49,002 nt of DNA from Clostridia bacterium (GTDB lineage Bacteria > Bacillota > Clostridia > Christensenellales > Borkfalkiaceae): NCBI GenBank assembly GCA_017887095.1, contig JAGHIT010000047.1, positions 1 through 49,002 on the forward strand, written 5' to 3'. A program made the translations under genes and the position numbers. How positions within the stretch are numbered: the first letter of the stretch is position 1; each line of letters begins with the position of its first letter. The notes beneath the pieces are model-generated. The model searched no databases and was not told the origin of the DNA. It worked only from the letters and a program-made list of their open reading frames with translations. Positions 36,960 through 46,433 of the stretch are shown here, piece after piece.

Positions 36960-38275
36960 TCGAGCAGAGAGCGTATTGTGTCATCGATATCCCCCGCGCC
37001 CAGTACAAGAATGAGATCTTCCGGTTGCGCGAGCAATAAGATACGGCGTTTCAGATCGTCCGGCGTCTGACAATAAATTGCTTCGGGAATGCGGCTCACA
37101 AGCGAAACTGCGCTGCCCCGAAAGTCAAAAGATTCTCGTGCCGCATAAGTCCGATAAATGACGGGATTTTCGGCATTCTTCAGAACGCTGACAAACTCCG
37201 TCATCAGATCGCGGGTCCGGGAATAGGTATGCGGCTGGAAGATCACGCGCACGGTGCCGCGGCAAATGCGCTCCGCTGTCGCAAACGCCGCCGCGATCTC
37301 GGTCGGATGATGAGCATAATCGCAGATTACAGGCACTCCATGCAGTGTTCCGGCAAACTCAAATCTTCTTTTTACTCCATGGAATTGCGCTAAGCCGTCT
37401 GCAATTTTGCGCGGAGCGATGCCGCACAGCCGCGCTGCACTGTACGCGGCAAGTGCATTATAAATCTGAACTTTTCCCTGTGTATTTAACCGCACCTGAA
37501 CGATTGGCGTCCCTTTCTCGGTGACGGTAAAACAATAACGTTCTCTGTCCGCTACGATCCGTTCAGCACGGATATCCCCCGCATGCAAGCCGAAAGAAAC
37601 ACCATGCGGAATTTTTTGTGCTTCGCAGTCGTCAGCATTTACAATGACGCGGCGCGCCTGTTTTGCAAAGAGATGGTATGAGGTCAGTAACTCCTCGCGG
37701 CTGCCATAACAATCGGTATGATCGAGTTCGGTATTCAAAATGACTGCAATATTACTATTCAATGAAAGAAAACTGCGTTTGAACTCACATGCCTCTGTTA
37801 AAAAGTATCCGTGACCTGTGTTGCGATAATTGCCGAAATCAATGTCTTCTCCTCCGATATGGCAAGTGACGGAAAGACCTGAGCCAAACAGAATATGCGC
37901 AAGCATGGCTGTGGCGGAAGTCTTTCCATGACATCCTGCAATCGACAGCACGCGCGGATATTCTTCGGCAATCTTACCCAAAAATTCAGCACGGGAATAC
38001 AGCTGTTTTCCCGACAGCCTTAACTGTTCAAGCAGGTCGGCATGGCGATCCACTGCCTCAGTATAGACGATCGTGTTTTCATATATCTGTTCCGAGCCGA
38101 TCTTTACCGGAATCCCGAGTTTGCGTAGTTTTTTTGTGTAAATGCTTTCACGTGCGTCGCATCCACGTACGAGAATTCCGGAGTCATACACAAGCTGTGC
38201 GAGCGCGCTCATACTCACGCCGCCTATTCCCACAAAATACACTCCTCTCGGCTGATTTTTGAGAAAAGAAACCAT
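36920..38275 (-). CDS. murC: UDP-N-acetylmuramate--L-alanine ligase
   Basis: VYFVGIGGVSMSALAQL, SIAGCHGKTSATAMLAHIL, VILNTELDHTDCYGS, CDYAHHPTEIAAAFATAERI. Confidence 0.95.
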   Translation of the reverse strand: MVSFLKNQPRGVYFVGIGGVSMSALAQLVYDSGILVRGCDARESIYTKKLRKLGIPVKIGSEQIYENTIVYTEAVDRHADLLEQLRLSGKQLYSRAEFLGKIAEEYPRVLSIAGCHGKTSATAMLAHILFGSGLSVTCHIGGEDIDFGNYRNTGHGYFLTEACEFKRSFLSLNSNIAVILNTELDHTDCYGSREELLTSYHLFAKQARRVIVNADDCEAQKIPHGVSFGLHAGDIRAERIVADRERYCFTVTEKGTPIVQVRLNTQGKVQIYNALAAYSAARLCGIAPRKIADGLAQFHGVKRRFEFAGTLHGVPVICDYAHHPTEIAAAFATAERICRGTVRVIFQPHTYSRTRDLMTEFVSVLKNAENPVIYRTYAARESFDFRGSAVSLVSRIPEAIYCQTPDDLKRRILLLAQPEDLILVLGAGDIDDTIRSLLDQTSTDTPFCSQA

Positions 38276-38419
38276 GTCTTATTGTATGCTCTCGAACAAA
38301 ATAATGCCACTTACCGCAAATTTAATGAAAAAATTGTATCTTTTTTCTTCAAACCACTTGCCAGTGTCAGTAAAATGTGATAATATAATGAGCGAGGAAG
38401 GGTATAAGGGGGCATAAAT

Positions 38420-38692
38420 ATGAAAATTGATGACATCCGCATTCGGGAAGTCCGTAATATGGACGGTAAATTAAAAGCTGTGGTGTCCATAACCATTGAT
38501 GATTGTTTTGTGGTGCATGACATTAAAATCTTTGAGCGGGAAGAAGGTTATGCAATAGCAATGCCCAGCCGCAAGACGACGGACGGAAAGTACAAGGATA
38601 TTGCTCACCCGCTGAACTCAGAGACCCGTGAAATGCTACAATCGATCATCCTTTCCTGCTATCGAAGGTATCTTGAAAATAATCCTGATTAA
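38420..38692 (+). CDS. spoVG: SpoVG family protein
   Basis: MKIDDIRIREVRN..GKLKAVVSITIDDCFVVHDIKIFEREEGYAIAMPSRKT. Confidence 0.95.
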   Translation: MKIDDIRIREVRNMDGKLKAVVSITIDDCFVVHDIKIFEREEGYAIAMPSRKTTDGKYKDIAHPLNSETREMLQSIILSCYRRYLENNPD

Positions 38693-38694
38693 AA

Positions 38695-38728
38695 CAAAAA
38701 AAGCGCGCTGATGCGCGCTTTTTTTGTT
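38695..38728. terminator. bidirectional intrinsic terminator
   Basis: AAAGCGCGC-TGAT-GCGCGCTTT between A and T tracts, between convergent spoVG and csp. Confidence 0.9.
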
Positions 38729-38730
38729 TT

Positions 38731-38943
38731 TCAAGATACGGGAACTACGTTAATCGCACGCAGCTTTCCACTGTCCTTAGGATCGGGTTCCGTTTCAAAA
38801 GTGACTTTTTGGCCCTCTTTCAGCGTACGAAAGCCTTCCGTCTGGATCGCAGAGAAGTGAACAAATACATCGTCCCCTCCTTCATCATTAGCGATAAAGC
38901 CGTAGCCTTTCCCGTCGTTGAACCATCTAACGGTTCCGTTCAT
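38731..38943 (-). CDS. cold shock protein (CspA family)
   Basis: [33 protein letters not shown]. Confidence 0.97.
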   Translation of the reverse strand: MNGTVRWFNDGKGYGFIANDEGGDDVFVHFSAIQTEGFRTLKEGQKVTFETEPDPKDSGKLRAINVVPVS

Positions 38944-39076
38944 ATAATTACCTCCTATCGGCGCGCAGTAAACGTACGCACTTACCGCACCGATGCGTCA
39001 CGAGTCATGCTATTCACGCCATTGTTATTATACTCTTGCTTATACACAATGTCAAGAGTCGTTTCGGAAATAACAT

Positions 39077-40888
39077 TTATTTTTTCAAATAATTTTGTAT
39101 CAACAGATTCCCGGTCGCAATGAATTTTTCCAATTCATTTGGTTTCAGCGGACGATAGCTCATCAGAGCGAGATAATACAGATACTGCGCTGACTGCGTA
39201 CAAGCCTGCTTCTCAGCATCTTTTAAAGAACGTACCGCTTCATTTGCCGTATTCACGACGAGAGTCAGATCGGCCGGAGATTCTCCCATGCCGTAGAAGG
39301 AATGCATTTCACTCATTCTGCGTGCAAATTCCGACACATTAATCACAGCAGGGACATTGCTGTCCTTTAGTTTTTCCGTTTTAACGGTAACCCCTTCGCC
39401 CTCCAGCGCCTCTTCAAAAATTTTTTTAAGTTCGCCGTCCTCTTCGCTGTCCTCTTTGAGTGCGCCGGCAACATCGGCATCGATACGCAGAAAACGCACG
39501 CGACGGGGATTTTTATATTCAAGATAACTCAGAAAATGCGGATCGATATACGTATCACAGAAAACGGCATCCATCCCTGCGTCGCGGAACATCTTGATAT
39601 ACTGCGCTTGCTTGTCCGGATCTGATACATAATAGATGGCTTGCGCCTCCTTTCCGGATTTCTCGTCTTCCTCGGAAAGTTCCTCTCCGTACAGGGAAGT
39701 AACGGGAACAAATTCTCCGGAAAGATTTTTATAGATGACAATGTCTTCGACTTTTTTGTAAAAATCGTCGTCTTTGATACAGCCAAATTTGACAAATGTT
39801 GCAATATCCTGCCAGCATGTCTCATACTTCGCTTTATCGTTTTTGTACAGTTCGATAAGTTTATCGGCGACCTTTTTTGTAATATGCTTTGCAATTTTCT
39901 GTACCTGCCGATCATTTTGCAGGAAGGAGCGGGAAACGTTCAGCGGAATGTCGGGACAATCAATTACGCCGTTTAGAAGCATCAGAAATTCCGGGATTAC
40001 TTCTTTTATGTTATCCGCAATAAAGACCTGATTGCAATACAGCTTGACCTTTCCCCGCTCCAATTCTACCTGTTTTCTGACCTTGGGAAAGTATAGAATT
40101 CCCTTCAGGCGGAACGGATACTCCATGTTGAGATGGATCCAGAATAACGGCTCATTAAAATCGGCGAAGGTATCGCGGTAGAAGTCTTTGTATTCTTGCT
40201 CCGTGCAATCCTTCGGCTGCTTCAGATAGAGCGGTACGGTTGTATTGACGGGTTTTTCGTCCTCTTTACCTTTTGGATTGAGATAGATCTCATAGGGCAT
40301 AAATGAACAGTACTTTCTGAGCAGCTGCCGAATCGTTCCCTCTTTTAGGAATTCTTTTTCCTCATCGGCAATATGCATTACGATTTTTGTTCCGCGCTCT
40401 GTTTTATCGCAGTCTCCGATTGTATAAGTCGAATTTCCGTCTGATTCCCAACGGATCGCAAGGGCATCTTCCCGATAAGATTTTGTGTAGATCTCAATAT
40501 CGGAGGAGACCATATATGCTGAATAGAATCCCAGACCGAAATGTCCGATGATTCCATCGCCGCCGGCTTTTTCATACTTGTCAACAAAATCGGCAGCTCC
40601 GGAGAAAGCGATCTGCGTAATATACTTCTCCACTTCCTCTTCAGTCATACCGATGCCGTTGTCCTCTACGGTCAACGTTTTTGCGGCTTCGTCAAGAATT
40701 ACATTCACTCTGTAATGCTCTTCGTGAGGCGTTTCCCCAAGATCGGCAAGTTTCTTGTGTTTCGTGATCGCATCCTGCGCATTGGCAACGATTTCTCTGA
40801 TAAAAATATCCTTCTCTGAATACAACCATTTTTTAATGATCGGCATCATATTTTCACTCGAAATGCGGATATTGCCCTGCTTTTCCAT
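39077..40888 (-). CDS. htpG: molecular chaperone HtpG (Hsp90)
   Basis: REIVANAQDAITKHKKLA, LTVEDNGIGMTEEEVEKYI, GHFGLGFYSAYMV, NVSRSFLQND. Confidence 0.95.
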   Translation of the reverse strand: MEKQGNIRISSENMMPIIKKWLYSEKDIFIREIVANAQDAITKHKKLADLGETPHEEHYRVNVILDEAAKTLTVEDNGIGMTEEEVEKYITQIAFSGAADFVDKYEKAGGDGIIGHFGLGFYSAYMVSSDIEIYTKSYREDALAIRWESDGNSTYTIGDCDKTERGTKIVMHIADEEKEFLKEGTIRQLLRKYCSFMPYEIYLNPKGKEDEKPVNTTVPLYLKQPKDCTEQEYKDFYRDTFADFNEPLFWIHLNMEYPFRLKGILYFPKVRKQVELERGKVKLYCNQVFIADNIKEVIPEFLMLLNGVIDCPDIPLNVSRSFLQNDRQVQKIAKHITKKVADKLIELYKNDKAKYETCWQDIATFVKFGCIKDDDFYKKVEDIVIYKNLSGEFVPVTSLYGEELSEEDEKSGKEAQAIYYVSDPDKQAQYIKMFRDAGMDAVFCDTYIDPHFLSYLEYKNPRRVRFLRIDADVAGALKEDSEEDGELKKIFEEALEGEGVTVKTEKLKDSNVPAVINVSEFARRMSEMHSFYGMGESPADLTLVVNTANEAVRSLKDAEKQACTQSAQYLYYLALMSYRPLKPNELEKFIATGNLLIQNYLKK

Positions 40889-40950
40889 ATCAAAATCTCC
40901 TTACAATGTATTTCATTTAAGTATATAAACGCAACCAGTAAACAATAAAC

Positions 40951-40979
40951 AAAAAATCCGCTCTATGAGCGGATTTTTA
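40951..40979 (-). terminator. intrinsic terminator after ispH-S1 gene
   Basis: AAAAATCCGCTC-TAT-GAGCGGATTTTT. Confidence 0.9.
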
Positions 40980-40993
40980 AGGAGACAAATAAT

Positions 40994-43231
40994 TTACTTG
41001 TCGTCGTTACCAAGGAGATCGGCAATGGAGGCACCGCTGAAACCGCTGTCGCTCCATTCCTTATACTCTTCCTCATCGGCATAATCGCTCGCAGTATTGC
41101 GACGACCGCCTTTGCGGTTGCGGGATCTTCTCTGTTGTGTACCCTCTTCCTCTCTTTCACGGGGTTCCTGCCAAGGACGAGGCTGAAGCGCTTTGATGGA
41201 AAGCGTGATCTTGTGAGCCTCAGGATCAAAAGCAAGAACTTTCGCGTCGATCTCCTCGCCGATCGTCAGAACGGATGTGGGGTTCTCCAGCCACTCATGG
41301 GAGATCTGGGAAACATGAACGAGACCGTCAATGCCCTTTTCCAATTCCACAAAAGCACCGAAGGGAACGATGCGAACAACCTTGCCGTGAACAATATCGC
41401 CCTCAGCATAGCGTTCTGCTGCTGTATCCCAAGGACGGGGCTGAAGCTGTTTGTAACCGATGGAAACTTTCTTGTTTTCACGGTCGATCTTGAGAACCTT
41501 AAACTGATAACGCTTACCGATCTCAAGAACATCAGTCACTTCTTTCACGCCGGTCCAGGACAAATCGGAAATATGTGCGAGACAATCAAATCCGTTGACG
41601 GAAACAAATGCACCGAAGGAAGTAACTCTCTCTACCTTTCCCTCCACAATATCTCCGACCTGAATAGAATCGAAGAAAGCCGCTTCTTTCTCAGCCTTAG
41701 CCGCCTCTCTTGCTGCTTTCTCCGCCTCAAGGATAACGCGCTGGGAAGCAATGATTTCCTTTCTGCGTTCGCGACGGATCTCCAGCATTTTCAGGCGAAG
41801 CTTTTTGCCCACCATTTTATCCAGTTCTTTCACATAACCGGAACGAATCTCTCTTGCCGGAACGAACACCGCATAGGTACCAAGCTCTGCCGTAAGGCCT
41901 CCCTTGTTGAATCCGGTGCAGACAACGGAGAATTCATTCCCCTCTTCAATGCCCTTGAGCATCGCTTCTTCTTCTTTAACTTTTCTGACCTGTTTTTCAG
42001 AAAGTTTTACAGGCGACTTGGTATCGACGACCATAACATCGATATTTTCGCCGATCTTATCCGCATAAAGTTCGCGGCTGTACTCTTCGCAATCAAGTTC
42101 AGACTTATCGATCAAAATATCCGCCTTGCCGGAACCGGAAACATACACGCCTTCGTCTGTTGCCGAAACGATTTTCACCGTGAGAAGCTGGCCTCTTTTA
42201 TAATGGGACCCCTTATCCATTTCCGCAATAATCTCGTCCATAGCGGACTTCTCCTGCGCGGGCGCTGCTTCCTGAACGGACTCCGCTGCGGGTTCTGCCG
42301 CAGGCTCAGCAGCAGGAACTGCTGCAGACTCCGCCGCAACATCTGCCACGGGCGTCTCGACCGTTTCTTCGGAGACCTGCGTCTCCACCTGTACTTCCGC
42401 GTTGTTTTCTGCCATTTTTTTGAGAACCTCCGAGGTCTGCCAATCGGGAGTGCTCGCTCCCGCTACAATGCCGACCCTTTTACAAAATTTAATTTTTTCA
42501 TATACGAAATCGTCGGCGTTTTTGAGACGAATAACCGTCTTGCAATAAGGCGACGCGATTTCCGCAAGTTTGTTGGTATTGCTGCTATTGAGTCCGCCGA
42601 TCACCAGAATCGCATCGGATCGTTGCGCAAGGCGTACGGTCTCTTTTTGCCTGCGTACAGTAGTATAGCAAATTGTCTCAAAAATCTCAACTGTTTTTGG
42701 ACATACTTTTTTTATTTTTTCCGCAATTTTTGAAAATCTTTGCGTTGAAAAGGTAGTTTGCGAAAGCAAAACGACGTTTTTATCTGAAAGGCATGTGAAA
42801 TCGTCCTCTTCTGAGGAAAAGACATACACTTCACCTTTGCACCATCCGATCAGACCGATGACCTCCGGATGTTCGCGGTGCCCCGTTATCGCGATCGTTT
42901 TTCCTGCCCGGGATTCCCGCTCTACAATACGCTGTGTATTTGCAACAAATCTGCAGGTGCAGTCAATTACTTCGATCCCGCGCGCGGCACACTGTTCATA
43001 GAGAACTTTCGGAACGCCGTGAGAACGGATCAGCAGCCGGGCGTTGTCCGGAACTTCAGATAAAGATTCTACCGTCGGGATTCCGCGCTCACGAATACGC
43101 GTATTTACGTCCTCGTTATGGATCAATTCCCCAAGGATATATGTGTTTTCTGCCGGTACATTCAGTGCCTTATCAACAGCTTTTCTGACGCCGGAGCAAA
43201 AACCGCAGTGATTGGCAAGATAAACTTTCAT
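40994..43231 (-). CDS. ispH: HMBPP reductase (IspH) fused to S1 RNA-binding domains
   Basis: CGFCSGVRKAVDKAL, RSHGVPKVLYEQC, DCTCRFV, GLNSSNTNKL, GASTPDWQT; then A/E/P-rich linker and four S1 domains (e.g. GDIVEGKVERVTSFGAFVSVNGFDCLAHISDLSW). Confidence 0.95.
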   Translation of the reverse strand: MKVYLANHCGFCSGVRKAVDKALNVPAENTYILGELIHNEDVNTRIRERGIPTVESLSEVPDNARLLIRSHGVPKVLYEQCAARGIEVIDCTCRFVANTQRIVERESRAGKTIAITGHREHPEVIGLIGWCKGEVYVFSSEEDDFTCLSDKNVVLLSQTTFSTQRFSKIAEKIKKVCPKTVEIFETICYTTVRRQKETVRLAQRSDAILVIGGLNSSNTNKLAEIASPYCKTVIRLKNADDFVYEKIKFCKRVGIVAGASTPDWQTSEVLKKMAENNAEVQVETQVSEETVETPVADVAAESAAVPAAEPAAEPAAESVQEAAPAQEKSAMDEIIAEMDKGSHYKRGQLLTVKIVSATDEGVYVSGSGKADILIDKSELDCEEYSRELYADKIGENIDVMVVDTKSPVKLSEKQVRKVKEEEAMLKGIEEGNEFSVVCTGFNKGGLTAELGTYAVFVPAREIRSGYVKELDKMVGKKLRLKMLEIRRERRKEIIASQRVILEAEKAAREAAKAEKEAAFFDSIQVGDIVEGKVERVTSFGAFVSVNGFDCLAHISDLSWTGVKEVTDVLEIGKRYQFKVLKIDRENKKVSIGYKQLQPRPWDTAAERYAEGDIVHGKVVRIVPFGAFVELEKGIDGLVHVSQISHEWLENPTSVLTIGEEIDAKVLAFDPEAHKITLSIKALQPRPWQEPREREEEGTQQRRSRNRKGGRRNTASDYADEEEYKEWSDSGFSGASIADLLGNDDK

Positions 43232-43237
43232 GTGAAA

Positions 43238-44002
43238 TCAGTTCTTTTTTACCTTCCGACTCTCCCGGAAAGCGGTGCGAAGATCATACATGCGCTGCCG
43301 GATCTGCTCATCCATGGCGGCATAGTCTTCCTGTGAAGGCTTTTTCCCATAGTATTCGGACAGTTCAAACGGTTCTCCTACAATAACGTGGGTCATACGG
43401 AATGGCTTGGTTCTGTTACAGATGACGACGGGAACGATCGGTGTCCGCGTCCTTACTGCAAGCAACGCTGCGCCCGCATGGAAAGGCAGAAATTCTTCGT
43501 CTGAAATTCTGTTGCGTGTCCCTTCGGGATACAATGAGATTTTTTCACCCTGTTTTAAGACCTTGATGGACTCCATGACCGTCTTAACGTCCGAGCCGTC
43601 ACGCATTGCGCTGATGGCGCCGACTTTCCGTGCAAAATACCCGAGAACAGGAGTTTGGAAAACAGAGTCCTTTGCAAGAAAATGAATGCCCTCCCATGTT
43701 GTATGTGCCGGGAAAAATACATCAAAAATGGAATAGTGATTGCCTACATAAATATATGCACCCTTTCCGACTTTGCTGAAGCCATGCAGACGGAACGGAA
43801 AGATCAGGTAGTGAATAGGATACAGCAGGATGCGCAGAAAATTCATGAGATGACTGACGCGCCTTCCATCCTTTGTCGGCTTAAATAACAGCCGCCTCTG
43901 CCTCTCCTGCCGTTCTCTCTTTTTTTGTTCTTTATGCGTGGCGCGTTCCTCTTTGGTCTGCGTGGCAACGCCGGCGTTGGTGTGTTCCGCACGGTCTTCC
44001 AT
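43238..44002 (-). CDS. plsC: 1-acyl-sn-glycerol-3-phosphate acyltransferase
   Basis: YVGNHYSIFDVF (degenerate HX4D: NHYSIFD), LYPEGTRN, PIVPVVIC. Confidence 0.9.
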   Translation of the reverse strand: MEDRAEHTNAGVATQTKEERATHKEQKKRERQERQRRLLFKPTKDGRRVSHLMNFLRILLYPIHYLIFPFRLHGFSKVGKGAYIYVGNHYSIFDVFFPAHTTWEGIHFLAKDSVFQTPVLGYFARKVGAISAMRDGSDVKTVMESIKVLKQGEKISLYPEGTRNRISDEEFLPFHAGAALLAVRTRTPIVPVVICNRTKPFRMTHVIVGEPFELSEYYGKKPSQEDYAAMDEQIRQRMYDLRTAFRESRKVKKN

Positions 44003-44004
44003 TG

Positions 44005-45012
44005 TCAGATTTTCTCCTGCATTTTATTTTTGATCGTACGAAGGACCTGATCAATCGTCATATCCGAAGTATCGATCAGAACGGCATCATCAGCCTTCTT
44101 CAAGGGCGCGATCGCTCGCGTGGCATCCTGTTCGTCCCGCGCCAAGATATCGTGCTTGAGGGTCTCAAAATCCACACGATGCCCTTTGGCGACGAGCTCG
44201 TCATACCTGCGCTGTGCGCGCACCTCGGGAGATGCCGTAAGGAAAAACTTAAAATCTGCATCGGGAAGTACAAATGTCCCGATATCCCTTCCGTCCAAAA
44301 CGCAAGACATTTTTCCTGCGATCTCCCGCTGCTTCTCGGCCATCTTCATACGCACACTCTCATGTTTGGAAATCGTGGAGGCTGCCATGGATATCTCAGG
44401 TTCGCGGATGACATCGGAAACATCTTCGCCGTTAAGAAAAGTGTGCTGGATCCCGTCCTCATAAACCACGTTGAGAGATACGGTACGCATGAGATCGCAT
44501 ACGCCGGCTTCATTATCGATATTGATACCTGCACGCAATGCCGCAAGCGCACACGCACGATACATTGCGCCGGTATCGAGATATAGTATCTTCTGATCTT
44601 TCGCGAGCAATCTGGCGATTGTGGATTTTCCGCTGCCGGCAGGCCCATCAATTGCAATATTGAATTTTTCCGTCAGATCTTTCCGCAAAACCCGCGCTCC
44701 CTTCAAATAAACATGATGGGGCGAAATATTTTTTTCCACGAAAAGCATGACGCGTATGCACAAGGCAAGACTGCCGTCTATTTCAGGTTCCTGTGCGGAA
44801 AAAAGCGAACAGCTTGCGAAGCCGGCTTCCCGTGCCGCCTTTGCCGGATAGTACGAATGAATGTCCGAAGTGCTGGAAAATACGATGCTCAGAATTTCAT
44901 CTCGTTTTAGTTGATTCCGACTTTCAATTTGTTCCAGCAGTTCTCTGACTGCATTGCGGATTTCTTCCGGTTGATCCGCACCGATTGTCGTAGCGCCTCG
45001 GATTACTGTCAT
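44005..45012 (-). CDS. AroH-type chorismate mutase fused to cytidylate kinase
   Basis: N-terminus MTVIRGATTIGADQPEEIRNAVRELLEQI...FSSTSDIHSYYPAKAAREAGF...QEPEIDGSLALCIRVM...HHVYLKGARVLRKDL matches the AroH fold family; C-terminus KFNIAIDGPAGSGKSTIARLLA...YLDTGAMYRACALAAL...LDGRDIGTFVLPDADFKFFLTAS is Cmk. Confidence 0.92.
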   Translation of the reverse strand: MTVIRGATTIGADQPEEIRNAVRELLEQIESRNQLKRDEILSIVFSSTSDIHSYYPAKAAREAGFASCSLFSAQEPEIDGSLALCIRVMLFVEKNISPHHVYLKGARVLRKDLTEKFNIAIDGPAGSGKSTIARLLAKDQKILYLDTGAMYRACALAALRAGINIDNEAGVCDLMRTVSLNVVYEDGIQHTFLNGEDVSDVIREPEISMAASTISKHESVRMKMAEKQREIAGKMSCVLDGRDIGTFVLPDADFKFFLTASPEVRAQRRYDELVAKGHRVDFETLKHDILARDEQDATRAIAPLKKADDAVLIDTSDMTIDQVLRTIKNKMQEKI

Positions 45013-45090
45013 ATGTTCTTACTCCTCAAACTTCAAAATTACACGATTAAAGTCATATAAATTAATTACTATGTCTGACATAGTATATGT

Positions 45091-46308
45091 CTATGCATTA
45101 GATCCGGCCAAAAAGCCGGTGCTGAAGGCGATCTGCATGTTAAATCCACCTGTAAAAGCATCACAATCTAATACTTCCCCGCAAAAAAAGACTCCTTTTA
45201 TAATTTTACTTTCCATTGTAGCCGGATCTATCTCTTTTACCGAAACTCCACCCGAAGTCACAACCGCTTCCTGAAATCCCCGCAACTTTATCGGGGTAAG
45301 CGGCAAACTCTTCAGCGCGGAAACCAGACGTCTACGCTCTTCTTTCGTGACAGAGTTGGCTTGTTTCTCTGCAGAGAAAGATACTGTATTAAGAACGAGA
45401 GGAATTACTCCGGCAGGCAGTAAACCGCGCATTACATTTTTCATTTGTTCGTTCTTTCGCGCGGCAAAATCACGAAGAAGCCGTTCTTCCAAAGATAATT
45501 CGTTTAAGGCAGGTTTAAAATCGAGAAAAAGTGAAACATCCCGCAGCGAGAGACGGTTGATAAGCGCGGAAAGCGATAAAACCAACGGTCCGCTTATTCC
45601 ATAATGCGTGAAAAGAAGCTCGCCTTGTTCCTGGAACAGCATCTTTTTTGCATATTTTGCGGTAAGTTTCACATTTTTCAACGAAACCCCTTGTGCGGCT
45701 CCGATATGCTCTGCAAGTTCGATTCCCACAAGCGAAGGCGTACACGGAGTACAGGTATGTCCGATTATTCGCGCAAAGGTGTAACCATCCCCCGTAGAGC
45801 CTGTGGAGGGATAAGAAAGTCCGCCCGTCGCGACAATAACAGAGTCGCAGAAATACTCGCCGCTATCAGACAAAACTGAACATATGCGACCCTGCCTGCA
45901 AACAATTGAGCGTACCGTTTCATTTAGCTTTATGGTAACGCCGGTTTCATGACAGAGACGTTCAAGCGTTTTTGTCACATCGCTTGCATGATCGCTGACA
46001 GGAAAAACTCGATTTCCGCGTTCTACTTTCAGCGCAAGGCCATGACTTTCAAAAAAACGAATGGTATCGGAGGGAGAAAAGTTGTAAATAGAGCGGATGA
46101 GAAATTTTCTTCCGTTGACAACATGGAACAGAAATTCATCGGGTGTACAGTCATTCGTCAGATTACAGCGGCCTTTCCCTGTGATATAGATTTTTTTTCC
46201 GAGCTTTTCATTTTTTTCCAGCAAAAGCACCCTTTTCCCCATCGACGCAGCCGCACACGCTGCCATCAGACCGGATGCCCCGCCGCCGATGACGATTACT
46301 TCTCGCAT
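45091..46308 (-). CDS. NAD(P)/FAD-dependent oxidoreductase, BaiN/HI0933-like flavoprotein family
   Basis: MREVIVIGGGASGLMAACAAASMGKRVLLLEKNEKLGKKIYITGKGRCNLTND; GGVSVKEIDPATMESKIIKGVFFCGEVLDCDAFTGGFNMQIAFSTG. Confidence 0.95.
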   Translation of the reverse strand: MREVIVIGGGASGLMAACAAASMGKRVLLLEKNEKLGKKIYITGKGRCNLTNDCTPDEFLFHVVNGRKFLIRSIYNFSPSDTIRFFESHGLALKVERGNRVFPVSDHASDVTKTLERLCHETGVTIKLNETVRSIVCRQGRICSVLSDSGEYFCDSVIVATGGLSYPSTGSTGDGYTFARIIGHTCTPCTPSLVGIELAEHIGAAQGVSLKNVKLTAKYAKKMLFQEQGELLFTHYGISGPLVLSLSALINRLSLRDVSLFLDFKPALNELSLEERLLRDFAARKNEQMKNVMRGLLPAGVIPLVLNTVSFSAEKQANSVTKEERRRLVSALKSLPLTPIKLRGFQEAVVTSGGVSVKEIDPATMESKIIKGVFFCGEVLDCDAFTGGFNMQIAFSTGFLAGSNA

Positions 46309-46404
46309 TTTCTTTCCTCATGTTTAACCATATCGTTACCATTATAAACTACAATACTAAAAATTGCAAGAAAATGGGCATATTTTTCGTGAAATCCGAC
46401 AAAA

Positions 46405-46432
46405 AATACGCCGTGCGGTTAGCACGGCTTAA
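46405..46432 (-). terminator. intrinsic terminator after TVP38-family gene
   Basis: GCCGTGC-ggtta-GCACGGC with T tract on minus strand. Confidence 0.75.
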
Positions 46433-46433
46433 A

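Noticed and set aside
41135-42733. 532-aa + strand ORF antisense to ispH-S1
   Set aside because: No recognisable motifs; it mirrors a strongly supported coding gene on the other strand, so it is a codon-bias shadow ORF.
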